Source: Pseudomonadota bacterium (GTDB taxonomy: Bacteria > Pseudomonadota > Gammaproteobacteria > Steroidobacterales > Steroidobacteraceae). From it: 34,186 nucleotides of DNA. Shown one piece after another: positions 23,706 through 31,041 of the stretch. Positions within the stretch are counted from its first letter, which is position 1; each line of letters opens with the position of its first letter. The stretch is from positions 1 through 34,186 of the forward strand of contig JAJYUL010000039.1 in the NCBI GenBank assembly GCA_021792555.1. Reading direction: 5' to 3'. The notes under the pieces are model-generated. The model saw only the letters and a list, made by a program, of their open reading frames with translations. It had not been told where the DNA came from and made no database searches. Position numbers and translations under genes: made by a program.

Positions 23706-24728
23706 ATGCAGAACAGTTCCGCCTTGGCGGCCCGAGGACCGCTTCCGACACGCCCGCTCGGCACGACCGGCATGGCGATCACGTGCGTCGGTTTCGGCGC
23801 CTGGGCGGCCGGTGGCACGGAATGGGGCCCCGTGGACGATGCGCAGTCGATCCGCGCCATCCGCCATGCGCTCGAGCTCGGGGTCAACTGGATCGACACC
23901 GCGCCGATCTACGGCTTCGGGCACTCCGAAGAGGTGGTGCGCCGGGCGCTGCGCGAGATGCCCTCGGCCGAGCGGCCCTTCGTATTCACCAAGTGCGGAC
24001 TGGTCTGGGATGAGGCGCACCCGCAGGCGGCGCCGCGCCGCATCGGTGCGGCCGAGAGCCTGCGCCGCGAGCTTGACGCGTCGCTGCGGCGGCTCGGGGT
24101 CGAGCGCATCGATCTGTACCAGATGCACCGGCCGGCGGACGACACCCCGCTCGAGGAGTACTGGCAGACGCTGCTCGATTTCAAGAAGGCGGGCAAGATC
24201 CGCGCCGTCGCGTTGTCCAATCATTCGACCGAGCAGCTCGAGCGGGCCGAGCGGCTCGGGCACGTCGACTCGCTGCAGCCGCCGTTTTCGGCCATCCGCC
24301 GCCAGGCGGCCACCGAAATCGAGTGGTGCCGCGCGCACGATGCCGGTGTCATCGTCTACAGCCCGATGCAGGCCGGCCTGCTGACGGGGACGTTCACCGC
24401 GCAGCGCGCCCGGGGGCTGCTGCCCGATGACTGGCGCAGCCGCAACGTGCAGTTCAGCGGCGAGGCGCTCGAGCGCAATCTGGCCCTGGCCGAGGCCCTC
24501 AAGCCGGTCGCGGCGCGCCACCAGTGCACGCCGGCCGCGGCGGCAGTGGCCTGGACGCTCGCCTGGCCGGGGGTGAGCGGCGCCATCGTCGGTGCGCGCA
24601 CGCCCGCGCAGGTCGACGGCTGGATCGGCGCGGCGACCCTGATGCTCACCGAGGCGGATCTCGATGAGCTCGCGGCGGCCATCGAGCGCACTGGGGCCGG
24701 CAGCGGGCCGTCGCGGCCGCCGCGCTGA
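23706..24728 (+). CDS. Aldo/keto reductase
   Basis: 340 residues. Complete catalytic tetrad: D64 and Y69 (NWIDTAPIYGFGHSEE), K96 (VFTKCG) and H141 (IDLYQMHRP). The NADP-binding end has SGAIVGARTPAQVDGW. It resembles the Tas/YajO-like group of general aldehyde and ketone reductases; the natural substrate is not predictable. ATG at 23706 is chosen because GGAGG lies at good distance; the upstream ATG at 23685 would add seven residues and has no site. It follows the XRE/MmyB gene by 105 bases, with a small 7-bp hairpin at 23613-23631 between, and may be its target. Confidence 0.92.
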   Translation: MQNSSALAARGPLPTRPLGTTGMAITCVGFGAWAAGGTEWGPVDDAQSIRAIRHALELGVNWIDTAPIYGFGHSEEVVRRALREMPSAERPFVFTKCGLVWDEAHPQAAPRRIGAAESLRRELDASLRRLGVERIDLYQMHRPADDTPLEEYWQTLLDFKKAGKIRAVALSNHSTEQLERAERLGHVDSLQPPFSAIRRQAATEIEWCRAHDAGVIVYSPMQAGLLTGTFTAQRARGLLPDDWRSRNVQFSGEALERNLALAEALKPVAARHQCTPAAAAVAWTLAWPGVSGAIVGARTPAQVDGWIGAATLMLTEADLDELAAAIERTGAGSGPSRPPR

Positions 24729-24817
24729 GCCGGCGGATCTGCGCGAGCGGCGGCCCGGCTGCGCTGGAGTCATCTTGCGGGCGTGAGGCCGAAGCGAATT
24801 GCGAGCGGGGAGCGGGT

Positions 24818-25789
24818 ATGAAGTGCATCCGATTCCACGAGCACGGCGGTCCGCAGGTGCTGCGTGTCGAGGACCTCGAGCTCGCCAGTCCCGCTGCCGG
24901 AGAGGCGCAGATCCGCCACACGGCCATCGGACTCAACTACATCGACGTATACGACCGCACGGGGCTTTATCCGGGCGAGCTGCCCGGCACGCCCGGCCGC
25001 GAGGCCGCCGGTGTTATCACGGCGCTCGGCCGCAACGTGCGCGGGTTCCGGGTGGGGGAGCGCGTCGCGTACGTGCATTCCGCGCCGGGAGCGTACTGCG
25101 AAGCGCGCAACCTGCCGGCTGCGCGCCTGGTGAAGATTCCGAAGGGCATCGCGGAGGAGCAGGCTGCAGCCCTGATGCTGAAGGGGCTCACCGCCCAGTT
25201 TCTGGTGCGGCGCACCCACCGTGTGCGGTGCGGGGACACCGTCCTGGTGCACGCCGCCGCAGGCGGTGTCGGCTCCTTGCTGGCGCAATGGGCCAAGGCG
25301 CTCGGCGCGAAGGTCATCGGCGTCGTCGGCAACGAGGCCAAGGCCGAACTGGCGCGCAAACACGGCTGCCGGCACGTGCTGCTGTCTGGCCGCGGACCGC
25401 TGGCCCCCGAAGTGCGCCGCCTGACCCGTGGCCGTGGAGTGGATGTGGTCTATGACTCGGTCGGCCGCGACACATTCATGGACTCGCTCGACTGCCTGCG
25501 CCCGCTCGGACTGATGGTCTCGTACGGAAACGCCTCCGGGCCGCCGCCGGCCGTCGAGCCGCTCGAGCTCAGCCGGCGCGGCTCGCTGTTTCTGACACGC
25601 CCGACGCTGTTCAGCTATGTCGGGCGGCGGGAGGAGCTCGAAGCTGCGGCGCGCGAACTGTTCGCGGCCGTCAAGCAGGGTGTGGTGCGCGTGCGGATCG
25701 GCCAGCGCTACCGGCTGACCGAGGCCGCCGCAGCGCACCGCGATCTCGAGGCGCGCCGTACGACAGGCTCGACGGTGTTGATCCCGTAG
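24818..25789 (+). CDS. qorA: NADPH:quinone oxidoreductase, zeta-crystallin type
   Basis: 323 residues, the length of E. coli QorA (327). It belongs to the zinc-free branch of the medium-chain dehydrogenase family: the N-terminal GroES-like part has GLNYIDVYDRTGLYPGELPG and PGREAAGVI; the NADPH site is VHAAAGGVGSLLAQWAKALG; YDSVGRDTF follows. It reduces quinones by one-electron transfer using NADPH. ATG at 24818 follows a GGGGAGCGGG ribosome binding site. It lies 89 bases behind the aldo/keto reductase, so the two reductases may be transcribed together. Confidence 0.93.
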   Translation: MKCIRFHEHGGPQVLRVEDLELASPAAGEAQIRHTAIGLNYIDVYDRTGLYPGELPGTPGREAAGVITALGRNVRGFRVGERVAYVHSAPGAYCEARNLPAARLVKIPKGIAEEQAAALMLKGLTAQFLVRRTHRVRCGDTVLVHAAAGGVGSLLAQWAKALGAKVIGVVGNEAKAELARKHGCRHVLLSGRGPLAPEVRRLTRGRGVDVVYDSVGRDTFMDSLDCLRPLGLMVSYGNASGPPPAVEPLELSRRGSLFLTRPTLFSYVGRREELEAAARELFAAVKQGVVRVRIGQRYRLTEAAAAHRDLEARRTTGSTVLIP

Positions 25790-25814
25790 CCGCTGCGGCG
25801 GGCGCCGGCAGCGG
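25790..25814. terminator. Hairpin between convergent qorA and DUF1810 genes
   Basis: CCGCTGC (25790-25796) pairs with GCAGCGG (25808-25814) around an 11-base GC-rich loop that can pair further. It begins right after the qorA stop and ends five bases before the stop of the opposing gene. No T run; a bidirectional end is inferred from position. Confidence 0.4.
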
Positions 25815-25819
25815 ACCGG

Positions 25820-26287
25820 TCAGATCGCCTCGGAGTCGAGCAGCTCGGCGGTGCGCGAGTCGTCCTGACCGCCGAAGTACTTCGCGAGCGCTTCGCGGAA
25901 GAGCGCGCCATAGGCAGGGGTGTCCGCAGCATCCGCGGCGCGCGCGAACAGCGTCATGCTCGAGTGGAACTTCAGGTGATCCGGATAGGGGAAAACCGTC
26001 TCGATGGGCGTGTTGCGCACGGCGTTGACCAGCGCTGCGCACTCGGCGAGCCGCGGGCCCAGGACGGGATGGCGCAGATAGTCCACCGCTTCGGCGAGCG
26101 AGGCGATGGCGTAGCGCGCGGCCATCGGGCTCGTGCCGAGCCCGTGCAGCTGCGGGAACACGAACCACATCCAGTGCGTGACCTTGCGCCCGGCGGCGAG
26201 CTCGGCGCGGACCTGGCCGATGAGCGGATCCTGGGCGCGCACGAACCGCTCGAAGGGATCCCCGGCTCCTGGCGCGCTGCGGCGCAT
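25820..26287 (-). CDS. DUF1810 family protein
   Basis: 155 residues covering the whole family: DPFERFVRAQDPLIGQVRAE, the highly conserved HWMWFVFPQLHGLG, ARYAIASLAEAVDYLRHPVL, and the end FHSSMTLFARAADAADTPAY then ALAKYFGGQDDSRT. The family (sometimes labelled calpastatin-like) is cytoplasmic and of unknown function. The start is the ATG at 26287, 16 bases after the stop of the endopeptidase gene upstream on the same strand, so the two are probably co-transcribed. No strong ribosome binding site is seen, which fits translational coupling. Confidence 0.88.
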   Translation of the reverse strand: MRRSAPGAGDPFERFVRAQDPLIGQVRAELAAGRKVTHWMWFVFPQLHGLGTSPMAARYAIASLAEAVDYLRHPVLGPRLAECAALVNAVRNTPIETVFPYPDHLKFHSSMTLFARAADAADTPAYGALFREALAKYFGGQDDSRTAELLDSEAI

Positions 26288-26303
26288 CGTGTGCGGCGGC
26301 GCG

Positions 26304-27209
26304 TTACATCCGCTCGGCGACGGCGGGCCAGTGACGCCGCGCGAAGTGCGCTTCCAGCCAGTGCTTCACCCGGCGCGCATCCGCAGTGCGGGTGTATTTT
26401 CCCCAGGAGTGCATCAGCACCATGATCACGTCGTGATGATCGATGTAGGTATCGAGCACCAGACATTGGCCCGCCCGGTCCGTGAACCCGGTCTTCTGCA
26501 CCACGATATGCCACCAGTGGTCGCGCACGAGCGGATCGGTCGGGTAGTAGGGCAGCCGCCAGCGCCCATCGCGGACGGTGTAGCCGGGGCTGGTGGAGTA
26601 GCGGCGGATGATCGGATTGCGCGCGGCGGCCAGCACCAGCTTCGCCAGGTCCCCGGGGGTCGACACGTCGTAGGGCGACAGCCCCGTCGGCTCGACGAAA
26701 TGGGTATGCCTCATGCCGAGCGCACGTGCCTTGGCGTTCATGGCGCGCACGCAGGCGGGCAATCCTCCGGGGTAGTCGCGGCACAGCGTGCGCGCGGCCC
26801 GGTTCTCCGAGGACATGAGCGCCAGATGAAACAGCTGGGCGCGGGTGAGCCGGATGCCGATGGGCAGATGCGAATACGGCGTCCAGTCCGCCCGCGTGAT
26901 CCGCAGCCGCTGACCGAGCGGCTGATGCGCCTCGGCAACCACCAGCGTCGTCATCAGTTTGGTGATGGATGCGATCGGGGTGACGCCAGCGGGCCGCTTC
27001 GCATACAGCACCCTCGAGAGCGTGGCGTCATAGACGAGCGCTTCCTGCGAGCGCACATAGGGGGGGCTGATGCGCCGCCGCCGATGACGCAGGTGACGGT
27101 GCGGCACGTAATGCCGCCGGGCGGCATGGGCGCTCGGGGGGCTGCCGAGGCCGGCGAGGAAAAAACTGAGCAGGACCAGGGCGAGCAATCCAGAGCCGCG
27201 TGTGCTCAT
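26304..27209 (-). CDS. pbpG: D-alanyl-D-alanine endopeptidase, PBP7-like
   Basis: 301 residues (E. coli PBP7/PbpG about 310). A signal peptide ends near AHA at 27-29, followed by a His/Arg-rich linker. The serine peptidase motifs are all present: SITK at 81-84 with Ser81 as nucleophile, SEN at 134-136, and KTG at 239-241. Sequence around them (SSENRA, MNAKARALGM, EPTGLSPYDVST) matches PBP7, a periplasmic enzyme that cuts D,D cross-links in peptidoglycan. The start ATG at 27209 overlaps the TGA of a 20-codon open frame (27206-27268). A TATCAT -10-like element lies on the minus strand at 27290-27295 without a good -35. Confidence 0.92.
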   Translation of the reverse strand: MSTRGSGLLALVLLSFFLAGLGSPPSAHAARRHYVPHRHLRHRRRRISPPYVRSQEALVYDATLSRVLYAKRPAGVTPIASITKLMTTLVVAEAHQPLGQRLRITRADWTPYSHLPIGIRLTRAQLFHLALMSSENRAARTLCRDYPGGLPACVRAMNAKARALGMRHTHFVEPTGLSPYDVSTPGDLAKLVLAAARNPIIRRYSTSPGYTVRDGRWRLPYYPTDPLVRDHWWHIVVQKTGFTDRAGQCLVLDTYIDHHDVIMVLMHSWGKYTRTADARRVKHWLEAHFARRHWPAVAERM

Positions 27210-27361
27210 CGGTTGTTCTCGGTTGTGTTGGCCATCGCGAGCAGGTCGCCGTGACCCGGAGGCTTCATTGCAGGGGCCGTACGGCGCCGATGATACTTCC
27301 GAAGTCCGTTGCGCGGCGCATCATGCCATGAGGCCGCACGGCATGGCAGAGGGCGAAAGAC

Positions 27362-27390
27362 AAAAATTGCGCGGGCCGAAGCGCTCCGCG
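27362..27390 (-). terminator. Intrinsic terminator after the DUF1648/DUF5808 gene
   Basis: Read on the minus strand: CGCGG, an 11-base loop with possible inner pairs, CCGCG, then CAATTTTTG. On the + strand the arms are 27386-27390 and 27370-27374 and the T run is the A tract at 27362-27366. It lies 25 bases after the stop of the minus-strand gene at 27415. Confidence 0.55.
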
Positions 27391-27414
27391 GCGGCCGTCC
27401 GCAGCGCGGGGAGT

Positions 27415-28143
27415 CTAGCGGTTGCGCAGCTTGACGAGCACGAAGGCGCTGCCGATCAGCGCGGCGAGCAGGATCCAGGCCCAGGGATTGGCGAGATTGA
27501 ACGTGTAGCCGACGCCGGTCCGCCGGGGTACGAGCAGCGCCCGGCTGCGCCGGTTGAAGTAGAACGGGCCGTACCAGCGGCCCCCCTCCGGCGCGGCGGG
27601 GCGGATCCTGCCGGACTGTCCGGCAGGCGCTGCGCCCTGGGACCGGTAGAGGCGGATGCCCGAGCGCACCAGCGCCATGAACCCCGTGAGCAGCGTCGCC
27701 GCAAACAGCGCCGTCCACACCCGGAACGAGATGAGCGGCAGCGGCAGAAGGCTGAACGCGGGGGCGAAGGCGACGAACCAGGCGGACGCGACGATCAGCA
27801 CGGCGGTCTGCCGGCGGAACGTGCGCTCCGCGCTCAGCGAGCCGCGCGAGGTTTGCGGGGGCTGCTGCAGCATCAGCCACGCCAGGGCGATGAACGCCAG
27901 GCAGATTGTGCCCATCGTTCCCATCACCGACAGCACCACCGACGGGCTGCGCCGCACCCAGAAATCCGGCACGCCCGTGCGCAGATCCCAGTGCACCGGG
28001 ATCATCGGCGGCAGCTGCGACCAGCGCGCGACCACCCAGACGCCGAGCCCCGCCAGCCACAGCAGCGGAACCAGTGCAGTCAGCCAGCCGCCGGGCAGGC
28101 GCAATGCGGGGGGACGGTTCGGCGGGGATTCGAGTCCGGACAT
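27415..28143 (-). CDS. DUF1648 / DUF5808 membrane protein
   Basis: 242 residues. The N-terminal DUF1648 pattern is WSQLPPMIPVHWDLRTGVPD, right after a first membrane helix (about 20-40). Further helices are near 72-92, 113-135 and 138-160. A cytoplasmic loop leads to a DUF5808-type C-terminal motif (RWYGPFYFNRRSRALLVPRR, then GVGYTFNLANPWAW) and a last helix. DUF1648 proteins relate to SdpI-like immunity and signal proteins; no function is assigned. ATG at 28143 is used, with GGAAGG eight bases upstream; GTG at 28149 lies too close to that site. A TATCAT element on the minus strand at 28182-28187 could be its -10. Confidence 0.8.
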   Translation of the reverse strand: MSGLESPPNRPPALRLPGGWLTALVPLLWLAGLGVWVVARWSQLPPMIPVHWDLRTGVPDFWVRRSPSVVLSVMGTMGTICLAFIALAWLMLQQPPQTSRGSLSAERTFRRQTAVLIVASAWFVAFAPAFSLLPLPLISFRVWTALFAATLLTGFMALVRSGIRLYRSQGAAPAGQSGRIRPAAPEGGRWYGPFYFNRRSRALLVPRRTGVGYTFNLANPWAWILLAALIGSAFVLVKLRNR

Positions 28144-28232
28144 CGGCACGGCCTTCCGGCATCAAGGCGTCATGGGCGCGGATGATACCCCAGGACACGA
28201 GAGGTACGCAGAGGCGCGGCAGCGGCACTCAT

Positions 28233-28253
28233 CCGGCCGTTTCGCACGGCCGG
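28233..28253 (-). terminator. Hairpin after the putative anti-sigma gene
   Basis: CCGGCCGT (28233-28240) pairs perfectly with ACGGCCGG (28246-28253) around a five-base loop. It begins six bases after the stop of the minus-strand gene at 28260 and separates the sigma operon from the DUF1648 gene. No T run follows. Confidence 0.45.
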
Positions 28254-28259
28254 TTGAGG

Positions 28260-28673
28260 TCACAGAGCGTTCGACCAACGGCGCAGCAGTGCGCGCAGCG
28301 GCTCGTGGAAGGTGATGCCCAGCCCCAGTGCGGCCCCGCTCCAGGCGATCGCCATCGGGGTGTAGCTGCCCAGATGCGCGCGCAGCCACGGCATGGCGGT
28401 CACGGCCGCGGTGCCGGCGGCAAACGCTGCAGCGAGCAGCGTCACGATCGTGCTGCGCCGCACCCGGACGTACTCCGTCTGCAGCCTGCGCAGCTGCTCG
28501 CGCCGCTCGTTTTCCATCTGCTCGCGCAACGCGGCCCAGTGGATCCCGGCCGTGCGGGTGACTGCCGCGTTCAGCCGCGCGCGCAAGCCGTGCGGGACTT
28601 GGGGCGCACGCAGCGCACGCCCCAATGCCTCATCGAGGGCAAGCTCGAGTTCGGTAGGTCTGTGCTCGTTCAC
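28260..28673 (-). CDS. Putative anti-sigma factor, small membrane protein
   Basis: 137 residues. The N-terminal cytoplasmic part has the pattern LDEALGRALRAPQVPHGLRARL seen at the start of many anti-sigma factors, then a charged helix likely to form a coiled coil (about 46-73). Two hydrophobic segments follow (about 74-97 and 103-123). There is no HxxxCxxC zinc motif. The GTG start overlaps the TGA of the ECF sigma gene by four bases (GTGA), so the two are translationally coupled. The role as inhibitor of the sigma factor is inferred from position and topology. I do not recognise a named family. Confidence 0.7.
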   Translation of the reverse strand: MNEHRPTELELALDEALGRALRAPQVPHGLRARLNAAVTRTAGIHWAALREQMENERREQLRRLQTEYVRVRRSTIVTLLAAAFAAGTAAVTAMPWLRAHLGSYTPMAIAWSGAALGLGITFHEPLRALLRRWSNAL

Positions 28674-29257
28674 GACACATCCTCCCGCCAGTAGGCCGGA
28701 TCATCGAGGCCCCTGCGTTTCAACAATTCCCCGAGAGCCGCGCGGGCGCGAAACAGCGCGGTCTTCGCCGTGCCCTCGGGGCAGCCGAGCATGCATGCCA
28801 CCTCACTCACCGAGCGCTCCTCGTAGTAGTAGAGCAGCAGCGCGCGCCGCAGTCGCTCCGGCAGCGTCTCTATCAGGCCGCGCAGCTCCTGCGTGCGTCC
28901 GTCCCATGGCTCTGACGCGGCGGCTTGCGCCGCCTCGTCGTTCAGCTCCTGCGCCGGCTCGTGCCTGCGCCGCTGTTGCAGCGCGGTGAGGCAGCGGTTG
29001 CGGGTGATCGCATAGATCCAGCTCGACAGCGCCGCCCGTCCATCGTAGCGCTCCAGCGCCTTCCAGACCCGCACCAGGCTCTCCTGGGCGGCATCCTCGG
29101 CCTGGCTGCGGTCGTGCAGCAGCGCGCAGCACAGCCGGTAGACCTTCCCTTCGTAACGTGCGAGCAGCGCCTCAAACGCGCGCTCCCGTCCGCCCGTGCG
29201 CAGCAGCTCCACGATGTCCCGATCCCGGTTCGTGCCGTCGCTTACCGGCGCGTCCAC
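28670..29257 (-). CDS. ECF-type RNA polymerase sigma factor
   Basis: 195 residues. Region 2 spans about 25-92 (FEALLARYEGKVYRLCCALL, QAEDAAQESLVRVWKALERY and SSWIYAITRNRCL). Region 4 spans about 125-180 (IETLPERLRRALLLYYYEE, SVSEVACMLGCPEGTAKTAL). It directs core polymerase to a small set of promoters. The start is GTG at 29257 behind GAGGGGGTAGT; no in-frame ATG is near. It is the first gene of an operon with the putative anti-sigma gene and is divergent from a small membrane protein gene. Identical promoter-like motifs facing both genes suggest that the sigma factor controls itself and its neighbour. Confidence 0.94.
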   Translation of the reverse strand: MDAPVSDGTNRDRDIVELLRTGGRERAFEALLARYEGKVYRLCCALLHDRSQAEDAAQESLVRVWKALERYDGRAALSSWIYAITRNRCLTALQQRRRHEPAQELNDEAAQAAASEPWDGRTQELRGLIETLPERLRRALLLYYYEERSVSEVACMLGCPEGTAKTALFRARAALGELLKRRGLDDPAYWREDVS

Positions 29258-29311
29258 GCACTACCCCCTCGGCGCCTCGGCGCGGTCCGCACGGATACTC
29301 CCAGGCTCGAC

Positions 29312-29344
29312 CTTGATACCCGGGCCGCGGCGATTCGGTTTCAA
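29312..29344 (-). promoter_or_regulatory. ECF-type promoter facing the sigma factor gene
   Basis: On the minus strand: TTGAAACC (complement of 29337-29344), 14 bases, CGGGTATCAAG (complement of 29312-29322). The same two blocks with the same spacing occur in the opposite direction at 29358-29390. TGAAAC is a common -35 form for ECF sigma factors. Transcription would start about 50 bases before the GTG at 29257. Confidence 0.7.
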
Positions 29345-29357
29345 GGCGCGCGCATTT

Positions 29358-29390
29358 TTGAAACCCTGCGACAGCTTGCCGGGTATCAAG
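29358..29390 (+). promoter_or_regulatory. ECF-type promoter facing the DUF6249-like gene
   Basis: TTGAAACC (29358-29365), 14 bases, CGGGTATCAAG (29380-29390). It is an exact copy of the two blocks and spacing of the minus-strand motif at 29312-29344. Transcription would begin about 30 bases before the ATG at 29424, leaving room for the TTGAGGAGAAG ribosome binding site. Confidence 0.7.
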
Positions 29391-29423
29391 CGCACATCGC
29401 AACTTATTGAGGAGAAGCTGCCC

Positions 29424-29906
29424 ATGTCCATACCGGGTCTGGGGTACGTCAGTCAGGGAACCCTGGCTCTGCTGATTCCCATTGTCGCCATCATCGGCGC
29501 CTTTGCATCGGGGATGTTCTCCGTTTACCAGAAGGTGCGCCGGCAGCGCGAAATGCTCCAGCTCTATCACGCCGAGCGCATGGCGGCGATCGAGAAGGGC
29601 ATTGAGCTGCCCCCTCTGCCGGCCGACCTGTTCAACGAGCAGTCCTGGGGCTGCACGGGCAGACGCGACCCGACCCGCCGTCGCTACAGCGGGATCCTTA
29701 CGCTCTTTGTCGGCGTGGCGATCACCGGGGCGCTCTGGCAGACGGGCCATGACAACAGCTTCTGGTGGGGCCTGGTCATCGTCGCGGTGGGCTTGGGCCA
29801 GATCGTGATTCGTTATCTGGAGCGGCGCGATTGGGCCGCCAATCGGCCGGTGGCTCCACCGTCGGGCACTGGGTCCGGCAATTCCACCTACCCGGGGGGC
29901 AACTGA
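29424..29906 (+). CDS. Small membrane protein, DUF6249-like
   Basis: 160 residues. A first helix at about 13-33 (LALLIPIVAIIGAFASGMFS) is followed by a basic stretch, then LQLYHAERMAAIEKGIELPP, the ERMAAIEKG pattern I associate with DUF6249 proteins. Two more helices lie near 90-108 and 113-130, and the tail is Gly/Ser/Pro-rich. Function unknown; possibly a membrane stress protein. ATG at 29424 has a strong TTGAGGAGAAG site; the frame is open upstream but crosses the promoter. It is divergent from the ECF sigma gene and preceded by the same promoter motif. Confidence 0.78.
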   Translation: MSIPGLGYVSQGTLALLIPIVAIIGAFASGMFSVYQKVRRQREMLQLYHAERMAAIEKGIELPPLPADLFNEQSWGCTGRRDPTRRRYSGILTLFVGVAITGALWQTGHDNSFWWGLVIVAVGLGQIVIRYLERRDWAANRPVAPPSGTGSGNSTYPGGN

Positions 29907-29914
29907 GCCTGAGG

Positions 29915-29944
29915 CCGCGGGGCGTGACGCGCAGCGCCCCGCGG
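29915..29944. terminator. Bidirectional terminator-like hairpin
   Basis: CCGCGGGGCG (29915-29924) pairs perfectly with CGCCCCGCGG (29935-29944) around a ten-base loop. It fills the 51-base space between the convergent DUF6249-like and PsiE-family genes. Confidence 0.5.
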
Positions 29945-29957
29945 TCATGGCGCGCCG

Positions 29958-30386
29958 CTACGTGTCCGCGTGCGGCGAGAGCCGCCCCGTGAGGCTCCTG
30001 CCGATGACCAGGAGGATCACGACGATGCACAGGCCGATCAGTTTATCCGGCGCGAACGAGTTGGCGTACAGTTTGACCAGCAGCTCGCGCAGCGCAAACA
30101 CGACGGTGACATCGAGCAGCTGCGTCAACCCGACGTGACGTGTCCTGACGTAGCTGGTGAACGTGCTGAACAGCTCGATGAGGACGAATACATCGAGTAC
30201 GGTGACGATCAGATCGCGGAAATCATCCGCGTTGACGGTGTTTGATTTCACGTCCGGGATCAGGCGCCAGACGTTCATCAGCACATCGAAGAACGCAAAG
30301 CCCATGACGATGATCATCACCAGCACCAGTCCGATGACGATGACGTCGATGACGCGGTCGTAGATGCGCAGGATCAGGTCTCTCAT
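29958..30386 (-). CDS. PsiE-family inner membrane protein
   Basis: 142 residues with four hydrophobic segments (about 11-33, 58-80, 86-104 and 115-131). The order IYDRVIDVIVIGLVLVMI, then FRDLIVTVLDVFVLIELFST, VRTRHVGLTQLLDVTVVFAL and LRELLVKLYA is typical of the PsiE family, named after the phosphate-starvation-inducible E. coli gene. The biochemical role is unknown. ATG at 30386 is the first start of the frame, with only a weak GAGG site upstream. No Pho box was recognised. Its 5' side faces the 655-base gap before rpsL. Confidence 0.85.
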   Translation of the reverse strand: MRDLILRIYDRVIDVIVIGLVLVMIIVMGFAFFDVLMNVWRLIPDVKSNTVNADDFRDLIVTVLDVFVLIELFSTFTSYVRTRHVGLTQLLDVTVVFALRELLVKLYANSFAPDKLIGLCIVVILLVIGRSLTGRLSPHADT

Positions 30387-30471
30387 GGGGCGTGGCCGCC
30401 TCGCTTGGTGTTGGCTGTTTGGGCGAGCGACCTTAATCTAGCATCAATGCGCCCGGCCCCGCCCCTCGCCG

Positions 30472-30505
30472 GCGCCGCCCGCCGGGCGGGCCCGGCGGGC
30501 GGCGC
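30472..30505. repeat. Perfect 15-bp GC-only inverted repeat
   Basis: GCGCCGCCCGCCGGG (30472-30486), loop CGGG, and the exact complement at 30491-30505. All 34 bases are G or C. It lies 86 bases upstream of the psiE-family start and 300 bases upstream of the rpsL promoter. No T run on either side; role unknown. Confidence 0.7.
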
Positions 30506-30805
30506 TGACCGCCTGTGCCGGCGGCCGCTCGTGCCGGTGCCCTTGCCGGCCCCCGGATGCCCGTTGAAGCAGCATCCCGCGCGCCCGAGGGCGTTGCGGC
30601 GGCATGTGGGGGCGATCAGCATCCAATGTCCGCGAATGACCCCGAACGGCGCCTTTGTCGGCCCGATCGTGCTTCACGGGCGCGGCCCGCCGGCGGGGCC
30701 GCGGCGGAGGCCCCTGAGGGCTCCGCGGGAGGCGAGCGGAGGGTGCCGGGGGCGATCGGGAGCGCTGGCGGGGCAGCGGGCAGTGGGCTCGCGCGCCGGC
30801 CCCGG

Positions 30806-30834
30806 TTGACACTCCGTCCCCCCCTCCCTAGAAT
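30806..30834 (+). promoter_or_regulatory. Sigma70 promoter of the str operon
   Basis: TTGACA at 30806-30811 (perfect -35), 17-base spacer, TAGAAT at 30829-30834 (five of six matches to TATAAT). The predicted start is near 30841, giving a leader of about 200 bases before rpsL. It is the strongest sigma70 promoter seen in the window, as expected for ribosomal protein genes. Confidence 0.8.
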
Positions 30835-31041
30835 CGCCGGCCTTTCTCGGGTCGGCCCGACTGCACACCGACCCCTGAAATAGCGACATCCAGACACCGG
30901 GCCAGACCCTCGCGAGCGCGCTCGATGCAGTGCGCAGCGCGCAGGCGGCCCGGTTTTCGTCCGGCCGCTCACCGCACGGGCGCACCCTTTGAAGACTCCA
31001 GGGGCGCGATCCGCGCTCGAACGCAGGATCTTGGAGACAGT

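Larger units (their letters stand above)
30387..31041. other. Long non-coding gap before the str operon
   Basis: No convincing gene lies in these 655 bases: the open frames on both strands are low-complexity Arg/Ala/Pro/Gly products of the GC richness. The gap must hold the psiE-family promoter on the minus strand (not identified; an AT-richer patch lies at 30430-30450). It contains a perfect GC hairpin at 30472-30505, the rpsL promoter at 30806-30834 and a leader of about 200 bases. Confidence 0.6.

Noticed and set aside
12308-31041. Prophage, integrative element, insertion sequence or CRISPR array within the accessory block
   Set aside because: No integrase, transposase, terminal inverted repeats with a transposase gene, attachment-site duplication or regularly spaced repeats were seen on either strand.
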